This document shows positions 7,923 through 16,395 of a stretch of 35,021 nucleotides of DNA, piece by piece. Made by a program: the position numbers and the translations under genes. Every line of letters begins with the position of its first letter. Within the stretch, counting starts at the first letter, position 1. Below the pieces are notes generated by a model. It saw nothing but the letters and a program-made list of their open reading frames with translations, did no database searches and was not told the origin of the DNA. The stretch is from JBDKVA01 sp039679375 (GTDB taxonomy: Bacteria > Bacillota > Clostridia > Acetivibrionales > DTU013): NCBI GenBank assembly GCA_039679375.1, contig JBDKVA010000170.1, forward strand, positions 1-35,021. Direction: 5' to 3'.

Positions 7923-9407
7923 CTACTTGTGATACAGTTTTTTTGACTGGTACTGCGGCTCGCATGTAATATTGATCCCCAACTTCTGGAATACATTTTC
8001 ATCAACACGCGACAGGATCACCGTGGAATGCGCCTCGCAGCCTCGCAGCTTGGGAAGCTGCTGCATTGCGAGCTCTGCCGTGGGGTTGGTTGCAGCGCAG
8101 ATTGACAGCGCTATCAGGATCTCGTCGGTATGAAGGCGCGGGTTGCGGTTGCCCATATGTTTTACCTTCAGCCTTTGAATCGGTTCGATGACGATGGGTG
8201 AAATCAGGTGCATATCATGCTGGATGCCGCCCAGTTCCTTTAATGCATTCAATAAAAGCGCCGCAGATGCGCCCAGCAGGGAAGTCGTTTTTCCGGTTAC
8301 AATCCTCCCATCATTCAATTGAAGCGCAACGGTGGGATTTTCGGTAGCTTCCGCGCGGTCAAGTGCAGCTTTCACAACGGGGCGGTTCTTCTGCGATATA
8401 CCCAGCTGATTCATCAAAAGCTCAAGCTTGTATACTTCTGATTTTTCAGCCATACCCTGCCTTTGTGAGCAGCAGGTATTATAATATCTGCGTATAATCT
8501 CCTGTTCCGACGCCCTGCAGACGGCGTTATCGTCTGTAATGCAGAATCCCGCCATATTTACACCCATATCGGTCGGGCTTTTATAGGGTGATTTACCGGC
8601 AATTTTCTCAAAGATGGCATTTAAAACCGGAAAAATCTCTATATCTCTGTTATAGTTTACAGTAGTGATCCCATAAGCTTCCAGATGGAAGGGGTCGATC
8701 ATATTCAAATCGTTCAGGTCCGTAGTTGCCGCTTCGTACGCCACATTGACGGGATGCTTCAGGGGGAGGTTCCAGATCGGAAATGTTTCAAACTTGGCGT
8801 ATCCGGCCTTGATACCGTGTTTGTACTCATGATAGAGCTGCGAAAGGCAGGTTGCCATTTTCCCGCTGCCCGGGCCGGGTGCTGTCACGACGACTAGGGA
8901 ACGTGTTGTTTCTATATAGTCATTCTTGCCGTATCCTTCATTGCTGACGATCAATGGAATATTGGATGGATAGTCGGGGATAGGATAGTGCCTGTAAACC
9001 TTCATACCAAGGCTCGTTAGCCGCTTCTGAAACAGATCGGCTGCAAATTGCGAACGGTAACGCGTTATCACAACACTTCCCACATATAGGCCAATTTCAC
9101 GGAAGGCGTCAATCAAGCGGAGCAATTCCTGATCATATGTAATACCGAGATCACCACGCCGTTTGCTTTTTTCAATATCGTCCGCATTGATCGCAATGAC
9201 GATCTCCGCCTTATCTTTCAACTCCAGGAGCATCCTTACCTTGCTGTCCGGTTTGAAACCGGGCAGTACCCGTGATGCGTGATAATCGTCAAAAAGCTTT
9301 CCTCCGAACTCCAGATACAGTTTTCCGCCGAATTGATCGATACGGTCAAGAATTTTCTGCGATTGCAGGTGAATGTATTTCTCATTGTCAAATCCAATTC
9401 TGTTCAT
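7923..9407 (-). CDS. DUF1846 (UPF0371) family protein
   Basis: A 494-residue protein covering the whole DUF1846 family length of about 500 residues. Family-typical stretches are GFDNEKYIHLQSQKILDRI at the N-terminus, GGKLYLEFGGKLFDDYHASRVLPGF, VVVTAPGPGSGKMATCLSQLYHE (a P-loop-like Gly-rich segment near residue 180) and FCITDDNAVCRASEQEIIRRYY. The family is common in Firmicutes, but its biochemical function is not established to my knowledge; the Gly-rich segment suggests nucleotide binding. The ATG at 9407 is used because GGGGAG lies 7 bases upstream; the TTG five codons earlier overlaps that site. It lies 72 bp downstream of the acyl-CoA synthetase gene on the same strand, separated by a hairpin, so cotranscription is possible but not certain. 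Confidence 0.9.
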   Translation of the reverse strand: MNRIGFDNEKYIHLQSQKILDRIDQFGGKLYLEFGGKLFDDYHASRVLPGFKPDSKVRMLLELKDKAEIVIAINADDIEKSKRRGDLGITYDQELLRLIDAFREIGLYVGSVVITRYRSQFAADLFQKRLTSLGMKVYRHYPIPDYPSNIPLIVSNEGYGKNDYIETTRSLVVVTAPGPGSGKMATCLSQLYHEYKHGIKAGYAKFETFPIWNLPLKHPVNVAYEAATTDLNDLNMIDPFHLEAYGITTVNYNRDIEIFPVLNAIFEKIAGKSPYKSPTDMGVNMAGFCITDDNAVCRASEQEIIRRYYNTCCSQRQGMAEKSEVYKLELLMNQLGISQKNRPVVKAALDRAEATENPTVALQLNDGRIVTGKTTSLLGASAALLLNALKELGGIQHDMHLISPIVIEPIQRLKVKHMGNRNPRLHTDEILIALSICAATNPTAELAMQQLPKLRGCEAHSTVILSRVDENVFQKLGINITCEPQYQSKKLYHK

Positions 9408-9449
9408 TGTGAGGCTCCCCAATAAGTATAAATTTTGTTTTATGTATTG

Positions 9450-9472
9450 TGCCGGTTAAAAATCAACCGGCA
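9450..9472 (-). terminator. Hairpin between acyl-CoA synthetase and DUF1846 genes
   Basis: A perfect 8-bp stem (TGCCGGTT / AACCGGCA) with a 7-base loop begins 7 bases after the synthetase stop on the minus strand. The downstream sequence is A-rich, not a U-run, so it may be a partial terminator or an RNA-stabilising hairpin. Confidence 0.4.
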
Positions 9473-9479
9473 TAACGGT

Positions 9480-11114
9480 TTAATTTTGTGTTTGTGCTTC
9501 TACCAGGCTTCCTCCGCAGTACTTCTGGCGCAGCTTCGGTTTTTCGATCTTGCCGGTCGGGTTGCGGGGAACTGTGTCGAAAATAATTTTACGAGGGCGT
9601 TTGTAGCGTGGCAGGGAGCTACAAAATGTCATGATTTCCTCCTCAGTGCACCGGCGGCCGGGCTTAAGCTCTATGATAGCTGCCGCGATCTCACCGATCC
9701 GGTGGTCCGGCAGTCCGATCACAGCTACATCCTTGATCGCGTCATGCCTGTGAAGAAAGTCTTCGATCTGTACAGGATAGATATTTTCACCGCCGCTTAT
9801 GATAACATCCTTTTTGCGGTCAACCAAATAAATAAAGCCGTCTTCATCCATGCGCGCCATATCGCCGGTATAGAGCCAGCCGTCCTTCAATACGGCGGCA
9901 GTTGCCTCCGGGTCGTTGTAGTAGCATTTCATCACGCCCTTGCCCTTTACGGCAAGCTCTCCAACCTCTCCCTGTGCGACAGGCTTGTGTGATTCATCAA
10001 CGATCATGGCCTCCCAGTTGTATCCGGGTTTTCCGATAGCTCCGACTTTGTGGATGTTTTCGACTCCGAGATGGACGCATCCCGGACCGATTGATTCACT
10101 CAAGCCATAATTTGTATCATAGAGGTGATTCGGAAAATATTTTTTCCAGCGATGGATGAGGCTGGGCGGAACAGGCTGCGCGCCGATGTGCATAAGCCTC
10201 CACTGGTCCAGCTTGTAATTTTCCAGCTTTACGTCCCCTCTTTCAATGGCGTCGAGAATATCCTGAGCCCATGGAACAAGAAGCCAGACGATCGTAACAT
10301 GTTCTTCTGAAACGGCTTTCAGTATCCATTCGGGTTTCACCCCGCGCAGCAGGACAGCCTTGCTTCCAGCCAGAAAACTGCCAAACCAGTGCATCTTGGC
10401 TCCTGTGTGGTAAAGCGGCGGGATAAAGAGGAAATTGTCCTCCCTTGTCTGACCGTGATGGTTTTGCTCTGTTTGGCAGGAAGATACCAGGCTTGCGTGT
10501 GTGTGAAGGATCGCCTTTGGAAAGCCTGTAGTCCCGGAGGAGAAGTATATGGCAGCATCGTCCTCGTCAGTAAGCCGTATATGACGGTCGTTTAGCGAAC
10601 AGCAAGCGACAAGCTCTTCATAGCTTTCTGCGAAGGAGGGACAGTCTTTTCCGGCAAAGAAACGAAGCCTGACGCTCGGGATGTTATCACAGATCGCCTC
10701 AATACGGCCTATGAATTCAGGCCCGAATATCAAAGTGCCCGCTTCCGACAGCTCAAGGCAGTATTTTATTTCATCAGCGGTATAGCGGTAATTTAAAGGA
10801 ACTGCTATAGAGCCGTTTTTCAATATTCCAAAATAAATCGGCAGCCATTCCAGGCAATTCATCATCAGAATTGCGACCTTGTCGCCTTTTTTTATGCCAT
10901 TGGCTGCCAGAAGATTAGCAAATTGGTTGGCTTTATTATCGAATTCACGCCAGGTTATTTCCTTCCGGAATTTTGAAACCGGGATCGGCTCAACCAATTC
11001 ATATTCGCGCCAGGTTTTTTCGTGTTTTTCCTGAAGCTCCGGGTTGATTTCGACCAGACTGACTTCATCGCCGTACAGATCGGCATTCCGGGACAATATT
11101 TCAGTGATAGGCAT
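9480..11114 (-). CDS. Acyl-CoA synthetase (AMP-dependent synthetase/ligase)
   Basis: A 544-residue member of the adenylate-forming enzyme family. It contains the phosphate-binding loop YFSSGTTGFPKAILHTH (~190), NYGLSES (A5 region), the hinge region GWLYTGDMARMDEDGFIYLVDRKKDVIISGGENIYP and a C-terminal lysine in RNPTGKIEKPKLR (~527), so all core motifs are intact. Such enzymes activate a carboxylic acid to an acyl-AMP and then transfer it to CoA. Substrate choice (medium or long-chain fatty acid or an aryl acid) cannot be read with confidence. The start ATG has AAGGAGAA 8 bases upstream. It heads a transcript that may include the DUF1846 gene; no beta-oxidation genes are nearby. Confidence 0.88.
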   Translation of the reverse strand: MPITEILSRNADLYGDEVSLVEINPELQEKHEKTWREYELVEPIPVSKFRKEITWREFDNKANQFANLLAANGIKKGDKVAILMMNCLEWLPIYFGILKNGSIAVPLNYRYTADEIKYCLELSEAGTLIFGPEFIGRIEAICDNIPSVRLRFFAGKDCPSFAESYEELVACCSLNDRHIRLTDEDDAAIYFSSGTTGFPKAILHTHASLVSSCQTEQNHHGQTREDNFLFIPPLYHTGAKMHWFGSFLAGSKAVLLRGVKPEWILKAVSEEHVTIVWLLVPWAQDILDAIERGDVKLENYKLDQWRLMHIGAQPVPPSLIHRWKKYFPNHLYDTNYGLSESIGPGCVHLGVENIHKVGAIGKPGYNWEAMIVDESHKPVAQGEVGELAVKGKGVMKCYYNDPEATAAVLKDGWLYTGDMARMDEDGFIYLVDRKKDVIISGGENIYPVQIEDFLHRHDAIKDVAVIGLPDHRIGEIAAAIIELKPGRRCTEEEIMTFCSSLPRYKRPRKIIFDTVPRNPTGKIEKPKLRQKYCGGSLVEAQTQN

Positions 11115-11171
11115 TTGATTTATTTCTCCTTAATGAATCGTTAAAAATAGTATTCAGTCGATTTCATTCGC

Positions 11172-11200
11172 ATTTTATCACTTTTTATGCCCATATACAA
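11172..11200 (-). promoter_or_regulatory. Sigma-A promoter of the acyl-CoA synthetase gene
   Basis: On the minus strand TTGTAT (11200-11195), a 17-base spacer and TAAAAT (11177-11172) precede the start codon at 11114 by about 58 bases. Confidence 0.6.
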
Positions 11201-11225
11201 TGAGAAAAAGAGAGTAATAATATGA

Positions 11226-11254
11226 TTGAAATAGTGACTTTTAAATAATATAAT
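11226..11254 (+). promoter_or_regulatory. Sigma-A promoter of the secreted multidomain protein
   Basis: TTGAAA (11226-11231), a 17-base spacer and TATAAT (11249-11254). It is divergent from the acyl-CoA synthetase promoter and leaves a leader of about 65 bases. Confidence 0.7.
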
Positions 11255-11326
11255 TATCTTTATAGATGTTCGTGGATATTTCAATAAAGTGTAAATTGAA
11301 TATAAAAAATGAAAGGAGATTTTGTC

Positions 11327-12862
11327 ATGAAAAGGTATTTGTTGCGTTATCCTGCATTTGTCCTTGCTGTTGCCGTGATAATGACACTGATCGTATTCGT
11401 ACCTGCAAATGCTGCAGATGGGACCTCATTGGTTGTAAATTCGACCGTAAATGGAAGTATCAATTCGGGGCAAAAAATCTGGTATGATTTGATTGTACCA
11501 GCCGACGGGTCCATCAGTTTTTCGCTGACAGCCTCGAAACAGTATTTCTATCTGGATATGTATCTTTGTAACACAGAAATGTACCAATATAATGTAAGCA
11601 ACAGCAGCCATGATAAATGGGTTATATCGAACCGCGCAATCGGGGCATCTTCAGCAGCGGAAATGTCATTTGACCACTTACGGGCCGGAAGGTATTATGT
11701 GCTGTTGAGAGGTGTGCCTTCAGACTTTCCCGGTGTTGTCGATACATCGCAATTCGGCCTGACATGCAATTTTGCTCCTGCCTTGCTGGACAGTGATATT
11801 GAGCCGAACGACACGATTGAAACTGCGCTGGAAATCAGTACGGACTATACGGGCACAGGCCATATAAGCTATGAAGAAGGTTACGACACAGAAACAGATT
11901 TCTATGACTGGTATAAGGTTACTACAAGTTCAAAAGGTACGTTGAATATAAGGTTTGAAGCCGTTCCCGGGCAATATGGAGATATTTACGAATTGAAAGT
12001 TTTTAAATCAGGAGCGACAAAGGAAACTGACTGTCTGTCGTTGGACTTTACAGGTGGCACGGGTACGGTAACAGAGAGAAGCCTTGCCAATCTTACGCCG
12101 GGAACTTACTATATCAAGCTGAAGGGATGGTTCAAGTATTACTCATCATATAAACTATCAGTTTCATTCGATGGTGTGCCTGTACCTGCTACAGCAGTTA
12201 CACTTCCGGAAACTATGACTACTTATGTGGGAGCGAAATTCACCATTACGCCTGTTCTTGCGCCTGCCGACAGCACGGAAAAAACTTTTACCTGGAGCAG
12301 CAGCAATTCCAATGCAGCTATCATTGACGCCAAGGGGAATATATCGGCAGTAGGCCGGGGAACAGCTGTGATCACCGTAAAAACCGGCAACGGGAAAACG
12401 GATACATGTACGCTGTCAGTTGAGCCTACCGTGAAAGCGGCAACGACAAGGTCAGCTGTGCTTGTAAATGGTGTAAAAACGTCATTTGATGCCTATAATA
12501 TTAACGGATATAATTATTTTAAACTTCGTGACCTGGCATATGTGGTAAGCGGAACACAGAAGCAATTTGAAGTTGGATGGGATGGAATGAACAATGCTAT
12601 CCAATTAACTTCGGGAAGTCCATATACGCCTGTTGGAGGCGAAATGGGCATTTCTTCCGGTGCACTTACTGCTGAAGCAACAGCCACTACATCCAAGATA
12701 TACATAGATGGTAAACAGGTTTCATTTACAGCATTCATGATTAACGGTAACAATTATTTCAAACTACGCGACATAGCGGCGGCATTTGATATCGGCGTAA
12801 CCTGGGACGGAAACACAAACACAATAGGTATTGATACAAGTATTGGATATACCGCGCCATAA
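11327..12862 (+). CDS. Secreted protein with PPC-like, bacterial Ig-like and stalk (copper amine oxidase N-like) domains
   Basis: A 511-residue exported protein. The N-terminus has basic residues, a hydrophobic core (FVLAVAVIMTLIVFV) and a likely cleavage after ANA near residue 29. Two beta-sandwich units follow: ~35-150, and a clearer pre-peptidase C-terminal (PPC) domain at ~160-285 marked by DIEPNDTIETALEI, DFYDWYKVTT and LTPGTYYIKLKG. Residues ~290-370 form a BIG2-type Ig domain (PADSTEKTFTWSSSNSNAAIIDAKGNISAVGRGTAVITV). The C-terminal part has two matching halves, NGYNYFKLRDLAYVV and NGNNYFKLRDIAAAF, each preceded by a short VNGVK/IDGKQ strand, as in copper-amine-oxidase N-like stalk domains. 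No catalytic domain is visible, so a cell-surface binding or scaffold role is inferred. The ATG at 11327 follows AAAGGAG by 8 bases; an upstream ATG at 11309 overlaps that site. Confidence 0.85.
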   Translation: MKRYLLRYPAFVLAVAVIMTLIVFVPANAADGTSLVVNSTVNGSINSGQKIWYDLIVPADGSISFSLTASKQYFYLDMYLCNTEMYQYNVSNSSHDKWVISNRAIGASSAAEMSFDHLRAGRYYVLLRGVPSDFPGVVDTSQFGLTCNFAPALLDSDIEPNDTIETALEISTDYTGTGHISYEEGYDTETDFYDWYKVTTSSKGTLNIRFEAVPGQYGDIYELKVFKSGATKETDCLSLDFTGGTGTVTERSLANLTPGTYYIKLKGWFKYYSSYKLSVSFDGVPVPATAVTLPETMTTYVGAKFTITPVLAPADSTEKTFTWSSSNSNAAIIDAKGNISAVGRGTAVITVKTGNGKTDTCTLSVEPTVKAATTRSAVLVNGVKTSFDAYNINGYNYFKLRDLAYVVSGTQKQFEVGWDGMNNAIQLTSGSPYTPVGGEMGISSGALTAEATATTSKIYIDGKQVSFTAFMINGNNYFKLRDIAAAFDIGVTWDGNTNTIGIDTSIGYTAP

Positions 12863-13368
12863 GAGTCCGCTCGGAAATATATAAATGGCATCCATCAATC
12901 ATAATGCAAATATGATAATGGGGTATATATAGAATAAACCGAAACAGGATATTCCTATAGGTGAGCTATGCCCTATTTCATTATAGCATACATAAATCAC
13001 CATAAAAGCATGATCTGTAAAAATAGAGCCTTTTTCAAGACTTTCGTGCATTCTTTTGACTGATTATATCTCCGAGTAAATCAAGCATACAATGCCCGGC
13101 CATCTTATATATTTGAAAAAGTATGAACCGCATTAAGAGTATGCTTAATATATAAAGCCATGGTATAATATGAGTATATTTGTATTGAAAAAGGCAAAAG
13201 ATGATATATGGGATTAATTGTTCAGCTTATTTCAATGGAATATGTGAAGAGATTAATAGCTTCGCAAAATGAAAATGTATTTGGTGTGCAATAATTTTAT
13301 ATTTTATACAACATTAATCGGTGTTTAAGAATACTCTCAGAATGGTTGCTTAAAAGAGCTAGATTCTT
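12863..13368. other. AT-rich intergenic region, no gene recognised
   Basis: About 500 bases with no convincing coding sequence. A possible -10 (TATAAT at 13164-13169) lacks a good -35. A 23-codon open frame starts at 13201 but has only a weak ribosome binding site and no recognised homology. No terminator hairpin was seen after the secreted-protein gene. Confidence 0.5.
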
Positions 13369-13854
13369 ATGAAAATTGTTGTATTTGCTGATTCTCATAC
13401 TGATGTTGATACTATGAAAATTGTTACTGAGTCAGAACATCCAGATATGGTTATTCACTTAGGTGACCATGTTAGAGACGGGGCTGAACTACAAGAATTA
13501 TTCAATAATACACCAATGGAATTTGTAAAGGGTAACACCGATAAAATAGATGATTGTCCTGCGGAGAAGCTTATTGAAGTTAATGATGCAATAATTTTTC
13601 TTGCTCATGGAGATGAATATGGTGTAGAAAATGGATTAGGTGATATTATAGATATGGGGATTAGTTATAAGGCAGATATTATAATGTTTGGTCATACACA
13701 CAAGTCCTTTCTTCATAACCGAGATGGCCTCTGGATTATGAATCCTGGACGTATTGGACGTAAGTCAAGTAAACATATTAACGCTACTTTTGGTGTTGTA
13801 ATCATAGACGAAGGCATAATTAATTGTAAAATTGCGGAATTTGACGCAATGTAG
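13369..13854 (+). CDS. YfcE/MJ0936-family metallophosphoesterase
   Basis: A 161-residue cytoplasmic calcineurin-like phosphoesterase. All metal-site motifs are present in order: D8-S-H10, G32-D33, G55-N56-T57-D58 (the GNxD motif), H80-G-D and G108-H-T-H111. Family members YfcE, YsnB and MJ0936 are of this size and show metal-dependent phosphodiesterase activity on model substrates; physiological substrates are unclear. The ribosome binding site is weak (AAGAG about 8 bases upstream of ATG), unlike most genes here. Codon use is AT-rich compared with the arginine and ABC genes, matching the flanking accessory stretch. Confidence 0.88.
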   Translation: MKIVVFADSHTDVDTMKIVTESEHPDMVIHLGDHVRDGAELQELFNNTPMEFVKGNTDKIDDCPAEKLIEVNDAIIFLAHGDEYGVENGLGDIIDMGISYKADIIMFGHTHKSFLHNRDGLWIMNPGRIGRKSSKHINATFGVVIIDEGIINCKIAEFDAM

Positions 13855-13927
13855 CTTACTTCAAAATCAAGTTTGTATTGTTTATGAATTGAGAAGTTTG
13901 AAAATTTATATTTTCGGAGGGTAAAAA

Positions 13928-14650
13928 ATGATTAACAAAAAAAATATGATGGATTGTGTATATAACCAGCTTGCCATCGATTACAATTGCTCGCCTGATG
14001 ATTTTCTGAAAGACAGCTTGATTTTTACGGAAGCAAAGAAAAACGAAGGCAGACGACCTTTCCCTTGGATAACACCGCGTCTTGAGATGATTTCATTCGG
14101 AAAAAATGTGGTCATAAACGCATCTGAAGATGTTATGCCTTATGTTCGTAAAAAACTTGAAGGTAAAACGCGTGATGAAGTGTTTTGGATGCCATTTATC
14201 TACGGCGTCAACCCATATTTTTTGCCCGATATTGGCAAAATCCCATCTCTTGATAAGCCTGATGGGTTTGAGTATGAGATGGTGGAAAAAGATAACATAC
14301 AGAATCTTTTTGAAAGTATCGGTTTACAGTATGATGTAAATTCCCCATTTCCCGAAATGTTGGTTGCACTGGCGAAATATAAAGACAATTTTGTCGGTAT
14401 GGCAAGGGCAAATGTCGACTGCAAGACAATGTGTCAAATTAATGTTGATGTTTTACAGTCGTACAGAGGCAAAGGACTAGCATCTACGCTTGTAAACATG
14501 CTGACGCTTGAAATATTAAGCCGTGGGTATATTCCATATTACTTCACATCTGACAGCAATATACTATCTATGCGTGCGGCAGTCAGAGCAGGGTATATTC
14601 CTGCATGGGTACATTGTTACAAGACGAGGTTGGACAGCATATTGCAATAA
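13928..14650 (+). CDS. GNAT-family N-acetyltransferase with N-terminal extension
   Basis: A 240-residue protein. The C-terminal ~110 residues carry a GNAT fold with acetyl-CoA motif A at ~177-186 (VDVLQSYRGKGLASTLVN, the Q/RxxGxG/A signature) and a typical later strand and helix SDSNILSMRAAVRAGYIPAW. The N-terminal ~125 residues (WITPRLEMISFGKNVVINAS) are a separate domain seen in some clostridial GNAT proteins. The acceptor substrate cannot be predicted. GGAGGG lies 7 bases before ATG. It shares strand and AT-rich composition with the phosphoesterase upstream (73 bp gap) and the broken YjbR gene downstream. Confidence 0.85.
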   Translation: MINKKNMMDCVYNQLAIDYNCSPDDFLKDSLIFTEAKKNEGRRPFPWITPRLEMISFGKNVVINASEDVMPYVRKKLEGKTRDEVFWMPFIYGVNPYFLPDIGKIPSLDKPDGFEYEMVEKDNIQNLFESIGLQYDVNSPFPEMLVALAKYKDNFVGMARANVDCKTMCQINVDVLQSYRGKGLASTLVNMLTLEILSRGYIPYYFTSDSNILSMRAAVRAGYIPAWVHCYKTRLDSILQ

Positions 14651-14763
14651 ATAGTTATCAGGTTGCCGTACGGATATACTGAGGTGAAGGGAGATTTTAT
14701 TGGAAGATATTTCACAATAAGTACGAGCAGAATTTTCTGATAAATATGTTTTCAAGGAGATAA

Positions 14764-15148
14764 ATGATGACCACAAATGAAATTATTGATTATTGCCTTT
14801 CAAAAGACGGCGCATATCTTGACTTTTATTCTGGAGGCATCCCGGATTTGTGTCAAAGTTGCGAAAAGGCTATTTGCGTAGATATACCCAAAGCCGGAGG
14901 ATTACAAGATTACCTTTAACTGCGACATGATGACCGGTGAGCTTTATAGGAACCTGTATTCCAATACCATTATAAGAGGCTATCATTGTCCCCGGGTTCA
15001 ACAACCGTATTTTAACACAGTGCGTTTAAACGGCGAGATTGCGGATGATAAATTAAAAGTAATGATTGACCATTCCTATTCCGTGGTAGTCGGAAAACTA
15101 CCGAAAAAGGCAAGAGAGAATTTAAATGGGAAACCATTCTGTATATAG
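14764..15148 (+). pseudogene. MmcQ/YjbR-family protein, broken by a frameshift and a nonsense codon
   Basis: The gene starts well: AAGGAGAT, then ATG and MMTTNEIIDYCLSKDGAYLDF, the typical N-terminus of MmcQ/YjbR proteins. The family sequence then continues in the next frame as ICVKVAKRLFA, a TAG at 14879-14881, and IYPKPEDYKITFNCDMMTGE, running to ADDKLKVMIDHSYSVVVGKLPKK and the stop at 15148. So there is one frameshift near 14840-14860 and one in-frame TAG, probably from CAG. An intact copy would have about 125 codons. Whether the ATG at 14927 gives a product of 73 residues is unknown; it has no clear ribosome binding site. Members are small proteins of the CyaY-like fold, and a DNA-binding function is suggested by annotation only. 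Confidence 0.85.
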
Positions 15149-15384
15149 GTTTGATATAACCAACTTATTGTCTATTTTTCACAGTTTGTATAAAGTATCA
15201 AATAACGGTCAAAAAATTTTTTTGTTTCACCGCTTTTTTTCCGCAATTTTTCAAACAAAACCCATAACGCTTCTAGTATAGTGTGTAAAAAATCTCGTTT
15301 GATTATTTGGTAAATTATTGATAGTATTATTTCATAGTTATAAAGCGTGAACTAGATTTATTAATATTTTATACAAAAAAATAC

Positions 15385-15415
15385 TTGACTACGACGTTGC
15401 GTCGTACTGTATCAT
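15385..15415 (+). promoter_or_regulatory. MerR-type promoter/operator with 19-bp spacer
   Basis: TTGACT (15385-15390) and TATCAT (15410-15415) are 19 bases apart, the over-long spacing typical of MerR-activated promoters. Centred between them is a perfect dyad, TACGACG (15390-15396) and CGTCGTA (15400-15406), around TTG. The MerR-family gene starts 33 bases downstream, so autoregulation is the natural reading. Confidence 0.85.
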
Positions 15416-15447
15416 GACTATATTAAATCATGATAGGAGATGCAAAA

Positions 15448-16395
15448 ATGGGTGAACTTATTAAGATTCGTGAAGTATCATTAAGGTATGATATTTCTGC
15501 AAGAGCGCTTAAGTTTTACGAGGACATGGGACTCATTCAAAGTACAAAAAGCGAAGATTATGCTTATAGGCTCTATGACGAAACCGCTATCAAACGGATT
15601 GAACAAATATTGATTCTCAGAAAACTGAATATCAAGGTAAAAGACATACAAAAAATATTTAATTCTGACAGTTCTGAGGTGGTTCTTGAAGTTCTAAGTC
15701 AGAAAGTTACAGATATTGATGATGAAGTTGCTTTGTTGAACGAGTTAAAAGAAATTGTCCTTGATTTTATTAAACAAATCGAAAAATTTGATTTCCAGAA
15801 CGATAAAGACATAAAACTGCTTTATGAAAAAGCAAAAGATATTGAACAGCAAATTATAAATGTTGATTATAATGGCAATTCATCAAATGTAAATCGTTTG
15901 CTGGAAGTAACAGAAAAGCTGAATAAATCGATGGATATCAGGGTTATCAGATTTTCAGACATGAAGATGATAAGCTCAGGACCGCTAAAAGACATGGAGG
16001 CATTTGAAGAATTTGATAATTGGTGGAGTAGTATTGATACTAAAAATTATATTACACCGAGAGATTTTTTGTATTATGACGAGAAGAATGGCTGCATGAT
16101 ATGGTTATTTGCGCCGCCTGAATATTTTGAGAATACAAGTAAATATGAATACATCGATTTTCCCGGCGGGCTTTATGCCGTTTGTGCATCGAAAGACGGC
16201 GATGGCGTTGATATGAACAAAACAAAAGCAGCTATGAGGAAATGGATCGAAGATAGCGGCTGTTTTGAGGAATCCAATGAAAATAATGATGTACACAAAA
16301 GATATGAACTTGGACATGTGTGCACACCAAAAGTCTTTAAGGAGAAAATGGGGTATCATCTAATGGATTTGTTTATTCCTATTGTCGTAAAATAG
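15448..16395 (+). CDS. MerR-family regulator with GyrI-like effector-binding domain
   Basis: A 315-residue transcription factor. Residues 1-70 are a MerR winged helix (IKIREVSLRYDISARALKFYEDMGLI, then YRLYDETAIKRIEQILILRKLNIKVKDI), residues ~75-140 a dimerising helix, and residues ~150-315 look like a GyrI/BmrR-type ligand-binding domain (DIRVIRFSDMKMISSG, YYDEKNGCMIWLFAPPEYF, YIDFPGGLYAVCASKDGD). Such proteins twist an over-long promoter when they bind a drug-like or other small ligand. ATG 15448 is preceded by AGGAGATG; the longer frame from 15430 overlaps this site. No efflux gene follows, so the visible target is its own promoter. Confidence 0.9.
   Translation: MGELIKIREVSLRYDISARALKFYEDMGLIQSTKSEDYAYRLYDETAIKRIEQILILRKLNIKVKDIQKIFNSDSSEVVLEVLSQKVTDIDDEVALLNELKEIVLDFIKQIEKFDFQNDKDIKLLYEKAKDIEQQIINVDYNGNSSNVNRLLEVTEKLNKSMDIRVIRFSDMKMISSGPLKDMEAFEEFDNWWSSIDTKNYITPRDFLYYDEKNGCMIWLFAPPEYFENTSKYEYIDFPGGLYAVCASKDGDGVDMNKTKAAMRKWIEDSGCFEESNENNDVHKRYELGHVCTPKVFKEKMGYHLMDLFIPIVVK

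Noticed and set aside
9435..9992. Plus-strand open frame of 185 codons
   Set aside because: It is antisense to the C-terminal part of the acyl-CoA synthetase, whose motifs are clear.
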